Assembly (NCBI RefSeq): GCF_032062135.1
Contig: NC_092869.1
Coordinates: 43,551,534-43,615,533 of the forward strand
Direction of reading: 5' to 3'
DNA: 64,000 nt
Source of the DNA: Pyxicephalus adspersus
Taxonomy: Eukaryota; Chordata; Amphibia; Anura; Pyxicephalidae
Position 1 is the first letter of the stretch, and each line of letters starts with the position of its first letter. The notes under the pieces were generated by a model. It saw only the letters and a program-made list of their open reading frames with translations. It did no database searches and was not told the DNA's origin. The position numbers and the translations under genes were made by a program. Positions 20,830 through 32,000 of the stretch are shown here, in pieces.

Positions 20830-22080
20830 ATCTGATGTTCCTCTATGCCTTCATCCAGACCCCTCTGATGTCCTTCCCCTCTCTATACCCCAAATTCCGC
20901 CCCCCGCATGCAGAATATCATTCACCACCTGGACAGGAAGGATTTTTCATGCATACCTTACACCGTGCATTCCAAGTGTATTATCCGACCATAACACTGA
21001 CTATAAAAAGTATCAAAATCTGTCTGGAATGCTTCAAATACCCCTCCGCATAACTCATAATTGAGACAGAGAATACCTGGAGCCCTCCCCACCCTTTTCG
21101 TCTACATTGAAGGGGCATTGGAGCAGAAAGTGCCCCATGGTTCCTTCTGCTTCTCTACATTCTGGTCTGGTCTGGGTCAGGGTTGGTGCTGATAAATCCT
21201 CAAGTAAAGTTTACCATGAAAGGCGAGCCAAGCCAGATCCCTAAACTTCATGTGAATCCTTTCCATATTAATTCATCTCAGCCCATTCCCTCAAAACTGG
21301 ACTTGGCCAAACCCCTAATGACCCATCAAAGGACGAAGGCAAAATCCATCTCTCGAGAGTTTTCCTAGAGAGGTTTTTAATGTCCTCTGCTGTGATCTGC
21401 CATTGCTTCAGTATTTTCAGGGTAATATAAGCCGGGAGCTGTCTTGCTGGTTCTTTGGCTTTTTCACATTTCCCGTTTCCCAACCACACAACAATGGCTT
21501 GAACCAGGACTGGAAAATTCTCTCCCATCTCTGTAAACGTTACTAAAATGAAATAACAAACAGCAGAGAAAACAATAACATCGACCATACCTAGGCCACC
21601 TTCCCTTCTGGATAGGTAGGTCACATTCACCAAGTTCATCCGGTTTTCCCATCTGGAAGAAGCGGCTGTATATCCTGGTGTACAGGGAGGCCGGGAAAAG
21701 ACAAAGCTGATATACAAGAATATCGGAACCAGGAAAGTTTTGATCAGATCAAACATTTCTCTGTATAACATTCTCCATTTCTTAAACTTTGCCATCTCCA
21801 GCTTACTTCAGCAGGTTATAACCACCTGGCCCCAATCAAATCCCCAAAACTTTGACTTCCTCCTGAGGTTCTGGGAAGATATCCGGGAGATCCAAACTCC
21901 TTTCCTACTCATCCAGAAAACTTCACACTTGTCATGATTGATCTTAGAATCTGAGGCCCCTGTGGTTCAATGTCTGAGACCATCCAGTACTGTCCCAAAA
22001 ATAATCACGGCATCTCAAAGGGGGCAATGCCCAAATGAACCCCGCACAACGGTCTATTAGAGTGTAAGCTCCTCTGGTGT
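20830..22080 (-). pseudogene. Tx1-like (L1 clade) LINE ORF2 fragment, dead
   Basis: The minus strand encodes C-terminal ORF2 pieces in several frames. In order: a reverse-transcriptase palm remnant (IIFGTVLDGLRH, SKINHDKCEVFW at about 21920-22010), SKFWGFDWG (family form KVLGIxFG), then a 175-codon open segment (21268-21795) with WENRMNLVNVTYLSRREGGLG and PDV-like text. These are followed by KFRDLAWLAFHGKLYLR, TMGHFLLQCP (the conserved CxxC...H..CP tail region) and YTWNARC. This order matches amphibian Tx1-like LINEs. No endonuclease or ORF1 is present. Stops and frameshifts make it inactive; it is 5'-truncated as is usual for LINEs. Confidence 0.75.
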
Positions 22081-22977
22081 GAACCCTGAAACAAGTGTCT
22101 GATTCCTCTACAGATTTCCCAGTCACACCTCCACTCCTGTAAAATTAAACATTATTAGATCTGATTGGCTGGCAATGACACCGTGTTGGGGCCTCATCTA
22201 GAATATTCAATCAGTAGTGACACCGGCTGTTGATTCGTTGTCAGATCAAAGCATTGAGCACCTTTGGTGTCGTCACTTATCACAGCCGTCTTTTGTGTGT
22301 TCTATTTGCAATCTGATCCTGCGACTGAAAAACAGGAAATGGGGAAGTTAACAATTTTTTAAAGTAATTGAAATTAGCAACCTCAATTTCACATCTATTA
22401 GGAGCTAAGCGCCGTGCAGATGCGTCTGGCCGCCAGCGGAGTTTTATCGCCGCCAAAAATCTCTTCACCTTTGTTTCTGCACGAAGTTTGAGGCGCGGAG
22501 AGCAGGGCCAGGTGCGCCGATCTAATTAGCAATACATTCAGCAAAAAAAAAAACACTTTTTAAAGACTGAGAAATGAGTTTGTGGGCGAGTGAATGCGCC
22601 AAGGACGGCGTGAAATCGTACGCGGAAGACGCTGCAAGTATTACCACCACTCCAGGTCTCGCAGAAAACGAAATGTCACTTTATTTTAATCAGATCTTTA
22701 ATTAACTTGCCATTTACGGATTGAAAAGATGTTTTGTTCTGTGATTTTGATAATTTCTGCAGAAACAAAAATTCATTAAACAATGTTAGTCGTATAGTTC
22801 TGATGGCAGAAGGGACAAAACAACAAAAATAACAATAAATCTTCTGCGAAAGAAACTCATTTTATTATCAAATCCACAAATTTAAAGTTATATTATATAA
22901 ATATCAAAGATTATAAAAAATATTTAAATATTAAATCTAAATTTAAAATATATAAATATATAAATATTAAGATCTCA
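22081..22977. other. Unannotated, AT-rich to CpG-containing DNA
   Basis: No gene supported. 22400-22640 retains many CpGs (GCGCCGTGCAGATGCGTC, GGCCGCCAGCGGAG, GAAATCGTACGCGGAAGACG) and resembles a conserved non-coding element. 22840-22975 is very AT-rich with TTTAAATATTAAATC-type text. Confidence 0.4.
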
Positions 22978-23690
22978 ATCAGAGTTTCCTAGCCAGGTTC
23001 CTCCAGAGGTTCCTTGAGCAATTTGCACCTCTCAGGTCAGACTAAAGCTGCGTACACACTTCCAATTTTTATCGTTGGAAATGAACGACGAACGAACGAC
23101 GAACGATCGATTGGGCAAAAATCGTTTGTAAAAAAAGTAACCAACGACGCCGACGAACGAGGATAGTCGTTGGAAATGAACGACCGGACCGGCGGATCGG
23201 ATTGGACGACGATCGTTGACCATCTATCGTGTTTACGGTCGTTCATTGATCGTCCATGGCCTGAGCATGCGCGGTGAACGAACGTTCGCTCACTTCCTGT
23301 GGTGCACGTCACTTCCTGTATCGTTCAAACGATCGCATCTATCGTGTGTACAATATCTGCGAACGATCGTGTCGTTATCTGTATGTACAGGATCGGTGCT
23401 TTACGATCGTTCGCAGATATCGTGCAGGATCGTTCGTCGTTCGTTTACCAACGATAATAATTGGAAGTGTGTACGTAGCTTAAGTGACCCCAATGATCTT
23501 TTTGGCTAAACTCTTCCCAATGGGCACCAATGTAAGAGGAATTCTTCTCACTACACTAATATACTGTGATCTGTGGATATAATATTTAAAGAAAGGGTTC
23601 CCTGAAGACCTGAAAGTTATTTCAATGGTTCCGCCCATGTTAAAAAGGTCAAGTGAAGCTGCTCTAAACTTTTTTTGGATTTTTGGGCAG
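22978..23690 (+). repeat. Dispersed repeat family E, copy 1 (split by a MITE)
   Basis: CAGGTTCCTCCAGAGGTTCC and CTCAGGTCAG before the MITE, and GTGACCCCAATGATCTTTTT, CAATGTAAGAGGAATTCTTC, GATCTGTGG, TTCCCTGAAGACCTGAAAGT and GTTCCGCCCATGTT after it, match the uninterrupted copy at 55128-55385 in the same order. Non-coding; the parent element is unknown. Confidence 0.8.
23046..23480. mobile_element. 435-bp CpG-rich MITE with TAA target duplication
   Basis: Inverted termini AGCTGCGTACACACTTCCAA and TTGGAAGTGTGTACGTAGCT are flanked on both sides by TAA (23043-23045 and 23481-23483). The interior is crowded with CGATCG, CGAACGA and TCGTTCG words. A 3-bp TWA duplication suggests PIF/Harbinger, but the terminal bases are not the usual GG-type, so the superfamily is left open. 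No transposase is encoded. Confidence 0.88.
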
Positions 23691-26154
23691 AATTGGGAAG
23701 GGTTAGACCCTCTGTTGTAAGTTTTTTTTTTGCTGTCTGTGTCCCTGCAGTAGGCAGAAAACAAAGAAAAACTTTTTGGACTTACATAAATCCATTTTAG
23801 GGTAAACTCTTTGCATTATGAAATACATTACCGAACAAATATTTTCTGCCATTTCTCAATCATCAGCAGGTGCGCAGCAGGAAGCGTTCCCATTGGCTGA
23901 TGGTTGTCAGTTCTTCCTTCATTGCACAAATTCTGCAAGATCTGATCATTGTCGTTTCATAGATATTTTACATTTGCTGCCCTCCAGCTGTGCAGAACAG
24001 GACTTTTATTGGTGGGGGGTCATCTGCTCTTATCTGCAACACTGGGGTCACCACAGAGGATGGCAATGATACTAAATCCAGCACAGACTTTAGATGGGGC
24101 CTCGGTAATATTTGGCATTGGTATTTTTTTGCACCCCTGCAATAAAGTTTAGTGACGTTCTTTATGTATTTAACTTGGAAGCAGCAATAGGCAGAATTGT
24201 ACGTTGCTGATATTCGGGGACAGCCAATACGTCCTCTGCGTTCTTTATTTAATAACAATGATTGTGCCATCTGCTGCCAGGAAGCGTCAGGATAATTAGC
24301 AGGTGGCAGAGGCGAAAGGAGCAAAATGGCAGCCGGATGATTGGCAGCGAGCCTGTTCCATTAACAAAGATGAGATGAAGGGGGGGGGGGGGGGTTCCTA
24401 TTTACTCCTCATCTGCTGCAATGAGTGACATGCAATGAGGAGCTGCGACACCCCAACATTCACCGCTAATCTGACGAGACAAACTGCAAACAGATTTTCT
24501 GTGAACTGCACATCTGAATTGTATTTGATTTACATTGAGGCGGAGGAGGAGGGGGGATTAAATGTTCATTTTGGTAAACGGCGGCATATGTTCATCTTTA
24601 CGATTTTCATTTTTCTGCAAAACAATTTTCATTTTAGGAGAAAAGTTCCAATTCTGAGCAATGAGGAACTTGAATACGAATCCTCTGCATCTCCTGCACC
24701 CTGATCCCTCAGTCCTGGGTTTGTGTCCCCCTTAGGGTTGCAATAATAAAATGATGGCACGCTGAAACATTCGGCGGACAGAAACCGTCCTCAGTTCTCA
24801 TTCTCAGGGTAAAGGTTGTCCCTGGTACTTATCGCACCCCTAATAGAAATAGTTGGCTTTTTCCGTTATTTTGTCCCACCAATCCCTCACCTAAAAATGA
24901 ATGCTGGGAATACTTTGAACTTGGAGTGAAACATTTGCAAAGTGTAGCTCAATTAGTTTGGAAAACTTTGTCTTTCACCTGGAGTTGCTCTGTGGAGGAG
25001 GACACATGGATTCCAGTAGCTCTGTCCTGCCTGAATGCTTGGTGTGAGAGACCCTCACCCTATGTGAAGAAGCAGGGGTCTCTCTGCAGATGTCTGACAT
25101 GCCCTTTTCTGAGTCAGACCTATAGATCTGCAATCAGTAAAGCCAATTCCCCCTTCTGATTGGAGAATTCTGGGTATAACTCATCAGGGGGTGTGTCATA
25201 CCACTGCAGAAAGACCACTGTTTCCACACACAGAAAGCAAAGGTTCTTCTCTGTAGCATGCTGGCAGGGGACAGGCTTTGTTACTCCGGCTGTGGCATAT
25301 TACTGTGAATATTTTTTGATTAACCTGGAATGTGTTTATGGCTGTAAACTTTTAGCTGTCCTCCATCACCCCTTTTGCCTGCAAGCCACTGAACCACTCT
25401 CTTGTACAATAAACTACCAGGGCCCTAAGATGTTACTACTGCGATCTGGGCAGCAAATCCCACAGGTTGCCAAACAAGGTAAACAATAAAAGTAGACAAT
25501 AAAACCGCCCCCTGATAACCACAAGCCAATGGCGGGTCAGATATGTAACAACCTGATGTTTACTTAGCTAACCTGCAGAAATGACATCACAGGACTGGGA
25601 TGGTTGTTTTAGTAAAGCACTGGCAATGACCCCTGTCCATGTAACATGAAGATGGATTCTGATGGTTGGTCCGGCCCTCTGCATGTAACTGATATAAATT
25701 GAATGTTCTGTTGGGCACCAGATATCCTTGGCACCAGAATGAATTCTTCTTGTTAGGATAGCACCAAATATTCCTGATCCATTCGCCCTGAACGGGTTAA
25801 GCAACAGGATTTGGATTCATTGTGATGCCGCAGCTTTCAGGCCCTCCGCTCCCTCCTCTTGGCGGTGAGAAGCGCTCTCATGAAGCAGAGAGAGGCCTCT
25901 ACAGTCCTCCGCCTGAGTACATCCATCTTACACCCTTGAGAAGGTTCTTCGTGCATTATTAATTCCGCAGAATATTAGTCCATCAATTCCCCTATTAAGA
26001 AGAACTCACATCCCCGGCTGTGGATAAATGGAGGTCGCTGGCGCTGGGGGGAGGGGGGTGCAGAGCGCTGTGCAGAATGGATGATGTCCTCCCAGCTCAC
26101 ATACAGAGACAGCTGAGGTCTGATATCCCGAACAGAGAGGACCCAGATCTGATG
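23691..26154. other. Unannotated DNA
   Basis: No gene is supported. Two adjacent plus-strand open frames (24926-25159 and 25160-25489) show no domain or family resemblance and are separated by a stop. A G-run of 15 lies at 24380-24394. CCATTGGCTGATGGTTGTCA near 23893 may belong to a dispersed repeat. The region 25850-26130 is GC-richer but featureless. Confidence 0.45.
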
Positions 26155-26832
26155 GGGTGCATGGCCACCTATCACTGACTTACCACTGACCCAGGAATGA
26201 CTTACCACCGACTCAGATCTGACTTACCACTGACTTATCTCTGACTTACTATTGACTGGCACTGACCTACCCCTGAATCAGCACTGACTTACCACTGACT
26301 TACCTCTGATTTACTATTGATCGGCACTGACCTACCACTGACTTACCTCTGACTTACCATTGACTGGCACTGACTTAGCCCTGAATAAGCATTGACCTAC
26401 CCTTGAATCAGCACTGACTTAACACCGACTTATCTCTGACATACCATTGACTAGCACTGATTTACCACTGACTTACCTCTGAGTTACCTCTGACTCAACA
26501 TTGACAAGCATTGACTTACCTCTGACTTACTGTTGATTGGCACTGACCTACCACTGACTTACCTCTGACTTACCATTGACTGGCGCTGACTTACCAGTGA
26601 CTTACCTCTGAGTTACCTCTGACTTACCATTGACAGGCATTGACTTACATCTGACTTACTATTGACTGGCACTGACTTATCACTGACTTACCTCAGACTT
26701 ACCATTGACTTACTATTGACTCAGCACTGACTTATCTCTGACTTACCATTGACTGGGGCTGACTTGCCACTGACTTACCTCTGAGTTACCTCTGACTTAC
26801 CATTGACAGGCATTGACTTACATCTGACTTAT
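26155..26832 (+). repeat. 11-bp-based minisatellite
   Basis: Head-to-tail CTGACTTACCA, CTGACTTACCT and TTGACTGGCA words recur for about 680 bp, organised into longer units roughly of the form CCACTGACTTACCTCTGACT then TACCATTGACTGGCA. Variation (GACTCA, GAATCA, GACATA) is scattered. No coding meaning. Confidence 0.92.
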
Positions 26833-26959
26833 TGGGCACGATTTGTCCAAAACCATTCTTGCATGGCAGCCCAGGTCCACACACAGCTTGTCGAATGGGG
26901 TCAGGCATAAACGCCCAATGTGTTACAATACGCAACAGTGTTGTACACCTTCTACAATT

Positions 26960-27200
26960 GAAAAGCCGTCCTTTAGTTCCAGTCAGTGACTGTGACTAGG
27001 CTTAGGTGATGTCATCAGTCTGCTGCAGGCAGGAGAAAGCATTCCCTCAGTCCCCTCCCTCCAAAGATCAGACTGTAACTTTGTAACAAGGCACAGGTTC
27101 AAAGGCTGACTGCTGCATGGGGCAGGAATCCAGATTGAGGAGTCCCTCCTCTGAGTCATTTAGCTGCGTCTGTAATTTGGACTTTAGATATTGGGCTTTG
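26960..27200 (+). repeat. Dispersed repeat family F, copy 1
   Basis: GATGTCATCAGTCTGCTGCA, GGAGAAAGCATTCCCTCAGT, AGATCAGACTGTAACTTTGT and AACAAGGCAC match text at 57195-57345 in the same order. It looks like a non-autonomous dispersed element; ends are not defined. Confidence 0.7.
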
Positions 27201-28329
27201 TAAAAGGCATTGATCAGATCAGAGGCTGACCTGTGTCATAGATTTGTGACTACAGCCAAGAACTGCAAATACAGCAAAATATACATAATTTTGTTTTTTC
27301 TGATCTGCCATCTCAGCCTAGGAAGTAGATGGGGACCCTGGAAGTTGTCTGAACAAAGGTGTTGCCGTCAATCTGGAGAGATGCGGTTGAAGCCATTGTC
27401 GGATGAGCTCTGTGATCTCTGTGAGAGGTAATAAATACCTGGAGGTATCACACTAACAAGTTATATAAACAACAAATCTGAAAAGCCATCCAAGTGTTTA
27501 TTATGAATCTCATCTGCTTTACACATTTCCATGTTTATGAGAAATCTTGGTGTCACCGTAAAGAATTCTTCATTTCTCACATTCTGCCGGTGATCGTGCT
27601 TCTGTTTCTGTAAATCTCAAGTTTGTAAAGAAAACATTTAAGGAAAAACAAAGTTTTCATGCAGCTCTGTTGCGCTAATCTTGCAAAGCCACGCGGGAGG
27701 ATTTGTGTTGCAGTAATCCGCAAATCCTGACTGTGTTCAGTGAATGTTGGGAGTTTGCAGTGATTGGGGCCTGAGGATTGCCGGGGGGCATTTCACCGAT
27801 CAGCGGCGTGATCCTCCGAGGATTATTATGGTTAATTCGCTTTATCTGCACATTTCATGACTTTCATCGCGGTGTTTGCAGCGGGAAATGTAAAGAAATG
27901 GCTGCTGCCTGCCGGAGCTGGGAGAAGTCATTGTGTTTACCGGCTTACCTGCAGATAAATAAAACTCGGCAAATGCCGGCTGAGATTGGGGACTGTGGGC
28001 ACTCAGGTGGGTTTTGTCCTTATTTCTTCCAAAATCTTATCACAGAGTTTCCTCAAATTACCTGGAAGATTCTAAATATCACACAAAACAGATGACGGCA
28101 TCTAAAGATTCATTAACTCCCACCGGCCCAACCAAATTCCCCATAGTAGTCCAATAGGTCACACCCCGTCCAGCCGGAGTTACCGCTCCATGGTACCGAT
28201 TCGCAATAAATGGGGATAATGGGAAATGATGGGTCAGTAGTATTGACCTATTGTAGTCATGTGACCACATGCTAACAGTTGTAAGTTTCCAACATCAAGG
28301 CAATAGAAGAAAGAATATATCAGTAACCC
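27201..28329. other. Unannotated DNA, part possibly conserved
   Basis: No gene supported. 27660-27960 reads as unique sequence with CpGs and short factor-like words (AAGCCACGCGGGAGG, TTCGCTTTATCTGCAC, TTCATCGCGGTGTTTGC) and could be a conserved non-coding element. The remainder shows nothing recognisable. Confidence 0.35.
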
Positions 28330-28615
28330 AATCCTCTAATCATCTAGTGCCATAATTACCTAGTTATGTGGCCCCTGTCATCAAGTTAACAAATGTCTCA
28401 TCACCTAGTTCCCAAGTCACTTAGTCCCTGGGTCAACAAAGTCCAAGTAACCCAGTTCCCTAATCACCAGGTCCCCTTGTCATTCAGTAACCCAGTCCCC
28501 TAGTCTCCAGGTCACTAAGGGCCCCAGTCCCCCAGCTCTCAATTTCTCTAATCACTCAGTGACCTGGTGCCCAAGGCTTCTAGTTCCCGATTATTAAGCC
28601 CCCCAAGTCCCAGAA
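28330..28615 (+). repeat. Degenerate CCTAGTCCCC-type tandem repeat
   Basis: Loose repetition of words such as TCACCTAGTTCCC, CACTTAGTCCC, CACCAGGTCCCC and AACCCAGTCCCCTAGTC, about 12-24 bp apart. The array has decayed and has no fixed period. It leads into the 23-bp array after 28690. Confidence 0.65.
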
Positions 28616-28689
28616 ATTCAGCACTTATTTTTCCCATACTGCACTAGTAGGAAGAAAAGTTTATGAACTCTTCTCCTATAAGGCTTGGA

Positions 28690-29465
28690 GAGCACTGTGC
28701 CCCTGTGATACCCAGCACTGTGCCCCTGTTATACCCGGCACTGTGCGCCCCTGTGATACTCCGCACTGTGGGCACCTGTGATACCCAGCACTGTGCCCCT
28801 GTGATACCCATCACTGTGCCCCTGNNNNNNNNNNNNNNNNNNNNNNNNNNNNNNNNNNNNNNNNNNNNNNNNNNNNNNNNNNNNNNNNNNNNNNNNNNNN
28901 NNNNNNNNNNNNNNNNNNNNNNNNNNNNNNNNNNNNNNNNNNNNNNNNNNNNNNNNNNNNNNNNNNNNNNNNNNNNNNNNNNNNNNNNNNNNNNNNNNNN
29001 NNNNNNNNNNNNNNNNNNNNNNNNNNNNNNNNNNNNNNNNNNNNNNNNNNNNNNNNNNNNNNNNNNNNNNNNNNNNNNNNNNNNNNNNNNNNNNNNNNNN
29101 NNNNNNNNNNNNNNNNNNNNNNNNNNNNNNNNNNNNNNNNNNNNNNNNNNNNNNNNNNNNNNNNNNNNNNNNNNNNNNNNNNNNNNNNNNNNNNNNNNNN
29201 NNNNNNNNNNNNNNNNNNNNNNNNNNNNNNNNNNNNNNNNNNNNNNNNNNNNNNNNNNNNNNNNNNNNNNNNNTGCCCGTTATACCCTAGCACTGTGCCC
29301 CTGTGATGCCCCAGCACTGTGCCCCTGTGATACCCCAGCACTTTGCCCGTTATACCCTAGCACTTTGCCCCTGTGATGCCCCAGAACTGTGACCCTGTGA
29401 TGCCCCAGCACTGTGCCCCTGTGATACCCCAACACTGTGCCTCTTTTATACCCCAGCACTGTGCC
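28690..29465 (+). repeat. 23-24-bp minisatellite containing the assembly gap
   Basis: Units of GCACTGTGCCCCTGTGATAC plus CCA recur every 23 bp left of the gap (for example 28693 and 28716) and every 24 bp right of it (GATGCCCC variant). The flanks on both sides of the N run are the same repeat, so the unknown sequence is most likely more of this array. True copy number cannot be read here. Confidence 0.95.
28825..29273. other. Assembly gap (449 N)
   Basis: A run of 449 undetermined bases inside the 23-24-bp minisatellite. Open frames drawn through it are meaningless. Confidence 0.99.
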
Positions 29466-30553
29466 AGGGCATTACTGATCAATAAAACGTGATGGCACCT
29501 GATCAGGTCCAGGATAGCTGAATGGAGTTTCAACAACCTCCATGGAAAGCCCATTACACCCTTTATTCATCTTCCTTCTTAACTCACTTTGAATTTTTTG
29601 AATGTGCCAGTGATGCAGCGCATGGGAGAAGATCTGACCTTTAACAGTTGTCACCAAAACAGGAATATAAATGTCCACAATGTAGACACAAAGTATTGTG
29701 CATTGCAGCGCACTGTGTAACAAAAAAATAGTATTTGTGTTTCCAACATTGAAATGAACACAGGTAACACAACACAGCAGGACGGTGCGAATAAGGGGTG
29801 TCCTTCTTTAAAATCCCCAATAAAATTGCTGCAATAAAACCAAACAGCAACATCTGTAAGGACAGTGATCACTTGGCCCTGTTTGGTACCCCAGTCACCA
29901 GGCTGTGATGTGAGGATGGAGATGACAGCCCCAGGGCCCCAATATCAGCCATGGCTACTGCTGTATTTCCTCCAGCGTTCTTTCTTGGATCTCTTTGTCT
30001 TTCCTTCAGACCTTTGCGTTCGTTTATCTGCAGAGGAGGAGGAGGATAAAACCAATAAAGCTTCATCCTCCCGCCGCTATAAAGGTATGATTCAACCCCA
30101 TTGATAGTTTTATCTCAGCGCCCGCTCCTAATGTATTATTTCATCTTTGTTTAATTAATTATTGATAAGACTTTGGCAGGAACATCGAGCTTTGCTTCTC
30201 TTTTATGACAAAACAACCACAACAACCTGGCGGACATCATTTAGGCTTATTGTCGTAGTGTAAAAGTTGTGAAAAGAGAACAATGCCAGGTGAAGGCGAA
30301 TTTACAGCGGGGAATGCAAATCGCTTCTTCCAAATATCGTCGTCCATGGAGGTCATATATAGCAAATTCATTTTGGCTGAACATGACAGAAATCATTGTA
30401 ATGATCCCAGCAATAAGATGATGATGGTGTGTTATATGGAAAAAGAATATTTGTCTTTTCTTTGGAAGATACAGATTGAGACAGTTGTTGTGTCAGGACA
30501 AACCTGGAAAGTTTTTGTAACTTTTTGATAAACAACAACAATTTGTATTATCT
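29466..30553. other. Unannotated DNA
   Basis: No gene supported. Open frames at 29865-30104 and 30283-30528 lack motifs. 29620-29850 (GTTGTCACCAAAACAGG, AAGTATTGTGCATTGCAGCG) has the feel of a dispersed repeat but has no second copy in the window. Confidence 0.45.
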
Positions 30554-30554
30554 C

Positions 30555-31005
30555 CGACTCTTGGGACTTTTTAGGCAATAAACTCCTATTTATACAGTTG
30601 TATTACTAATCCTTAAAAACACATTCATACAACAAAGCATAATGAATTTTACAGTACATATACAAATGCATTCCTCATATTCATCTATGCTCAACACGTT
30701 TCACAGATGTCTTCTCTGTTCTTCAGGAGTATTAAATGAATATAAGGACACTCATTTTCTAAAAATGAATTCATACATCAATTTTTTGCCACTTTATTAT
30801 AAAAAAATCTTTGATAAGCAACAACAAACATATAATATATATACACATAATATAAAATAATAATCAATATTATATTCAAATTAAATTTATATACATGCTT
30901 TGTTATGCATACACTTTTTCTTTTTCTGTTTACGTTTTCTTTTCCACTTTTTCCATATCTGTTGATGCATAAATAAGAGTTTATTGCCTAAAAAGTCCCT
31001 AAGAT
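30555..31005. mobile_element. 451-bp element with inverted ends and a hammerhead-like motif
   Basis: The left end CTCTTGGGACTTTTTAGGCA plus ATAAACTCCTATTTATA (30558-30595) is mirrored by the right end (30966-31005; reverse complement TCTTAGGGACTTTTTAGGCA, ATAAACTCTTATTTATG). The interior is AT-rich and non-coding apart from the motif at 30691-30730. It resembles two oppositely oriented termini of a Penelope-like element, or a foldback DNA element. An L2 tail begins immediately to its right at 31008. Confidence 0.7.
30691..30730 (-). ncRNA. Hammerhead-ribozyme-like motif, best match
   Basis: Minus strand: ACTC, CTGAAGA, stem II ACAGA...TCTGT with loop GAAGACA, GAAAC, GT, GTT, GAGC. This fits a minimal type I hammerhead exactly: CUGANGA core, five-pair stem II directly joined to it, GAA core, stem III A-U and C-G closed by a two-base loop, U as the cleavage-site base, and stem I CUC/GAG. 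Unlike most copies in this window it has no extra A before stem II. Predicted cleavage is 3' of the GTGTT segment. Confidence 0.5.
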
Positions 31006-31007
31006 TT

Positions 31008-31143
31008 TTATTATTAAACAGGATTTATATAGTGCCAACATATTACACAGCGCAGTACAATAAATAGGGGTTGCAAATGACAGAGATACAGACAGTGACA
31101 CAGAAGGGGAGGACCCTGCCCCCGAAGAGCTCCAAGAGTTGGA
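31008..31143 (-). mobile_element. L2-type LINE 3' tail
   Basis: TTATTATTAAACAGGATTTA, TATAGTGCCAACATATTAC, CAGCGCAGTACAATAAATAG, GACAGTGACACAG and GGACCCTGCCCCCGAAGAGC, the reverse complement of the L2 3' end at 53866-54050. 5'-truncated, non-coding. Confidence 0.88.
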
Positions 31144-31479
31144 GATAATATAAATTGTTGTTGTATATTGATTGTTGGGATGTTGGCATACAAAATGATT
31201 TTTAAACCAGACTCTGTATAATCACTTTTTGAAAAAGGAAATGTGGGTTTGCAGGAATTGGTTACCTGCTGGAGATATCTGGGGGCAGTGTCAGCGTGCA
31301 GCTCTCTCCCAGAATTTATAATTTCTTGCAGCTTTTGTCTGTTCCGAATAAGAGAGATATGGCTTAGAATACTTGGAAAGAGTGCGTTCCAGAGGAAAAG
31401 GCCAGAAATTAGCAACTTTGTAGTTGCAAGCCAATAGTGTATTAGATATTAAGGAAAGAAAGTGGCTTTTTATAGCATT

Positions 31480-32000
31480 TTTTTTACTGTTAAAATTATA
31501 AACTATTTTATTTCAATTAGTACACATAAAGTTAAAACAAAATATTGCTTATACAGCAACGGTTATAGTCATATATATACACCATTTATTTCATATGAAA
31601 TAGTACTATTTGTGCTTCTTACATCCAGATAAAGAAGCTCAATTATTAGGATCATTCAATTATCAATCAAACATAAATGATATAATACAATCTCAACGCG
31701 TTTCGCAAATTTGCTTCCTCAAGGGAATTTGAGACCGAGGTTTTTTGAGTTGGTTATGGTGAGAAAAGGAAAGGAGTTCTTTTTATCATGAGAAATTGTT
31801 TCAAACTGGTTGTACCTCGTCCTGGTTTGTATTTGATAGAAGGATCCAATTACACTTCATAACTGATATGATTTTTACTTGTGCTATATAGGTATATGCT
31901 GTTTGGAGATATGTATAATGATTTTTGAATACTTGTGCTGTATGTAAGGTAGGTGTTGCTGATGCAAAATCTTGAAATTACTACGAGTGTTTTTATGTAG
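31480..32000 (-). mobile_element. Possible Penelope-terminus-like segment
   Basis: AT-rich, non-coding segment around a hammerhead-like motif (31691-31726). Its general build matches 35280-35700 and 39300-39700: AT-rich DNA, one motif, then a further AT-rich stretch. Limits are not defined by target duplications, and no protein remnant is present, so the call rests on the motif alone. Confidence 0.35.
31691..31726 (-). ncRNA. Hammerhead-ribozyme-like motif
   Basis: Minus strand: TCCC, TTGAGGA, A, stem II GCAA/TTGC (palindromic GCAAATTTGC), GAAAC, GC, GTT, GAGA. The GAAA core and stem III are intact. The first core base is T rather than C, and one unpaired A lies before stem II, as in most copies here. 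Confidence 0.4.

Noticed and set aside
24926..25489. Two adjoining plus-strand frames that might form one 190-codon gene
   Set aside because: Separated by a stop, no domain, no splice evidence.
28663..29376. A 237-codon open frame
   Set aside because: Mostly undetermined bases of the assembly gap flanked by minisatellite.
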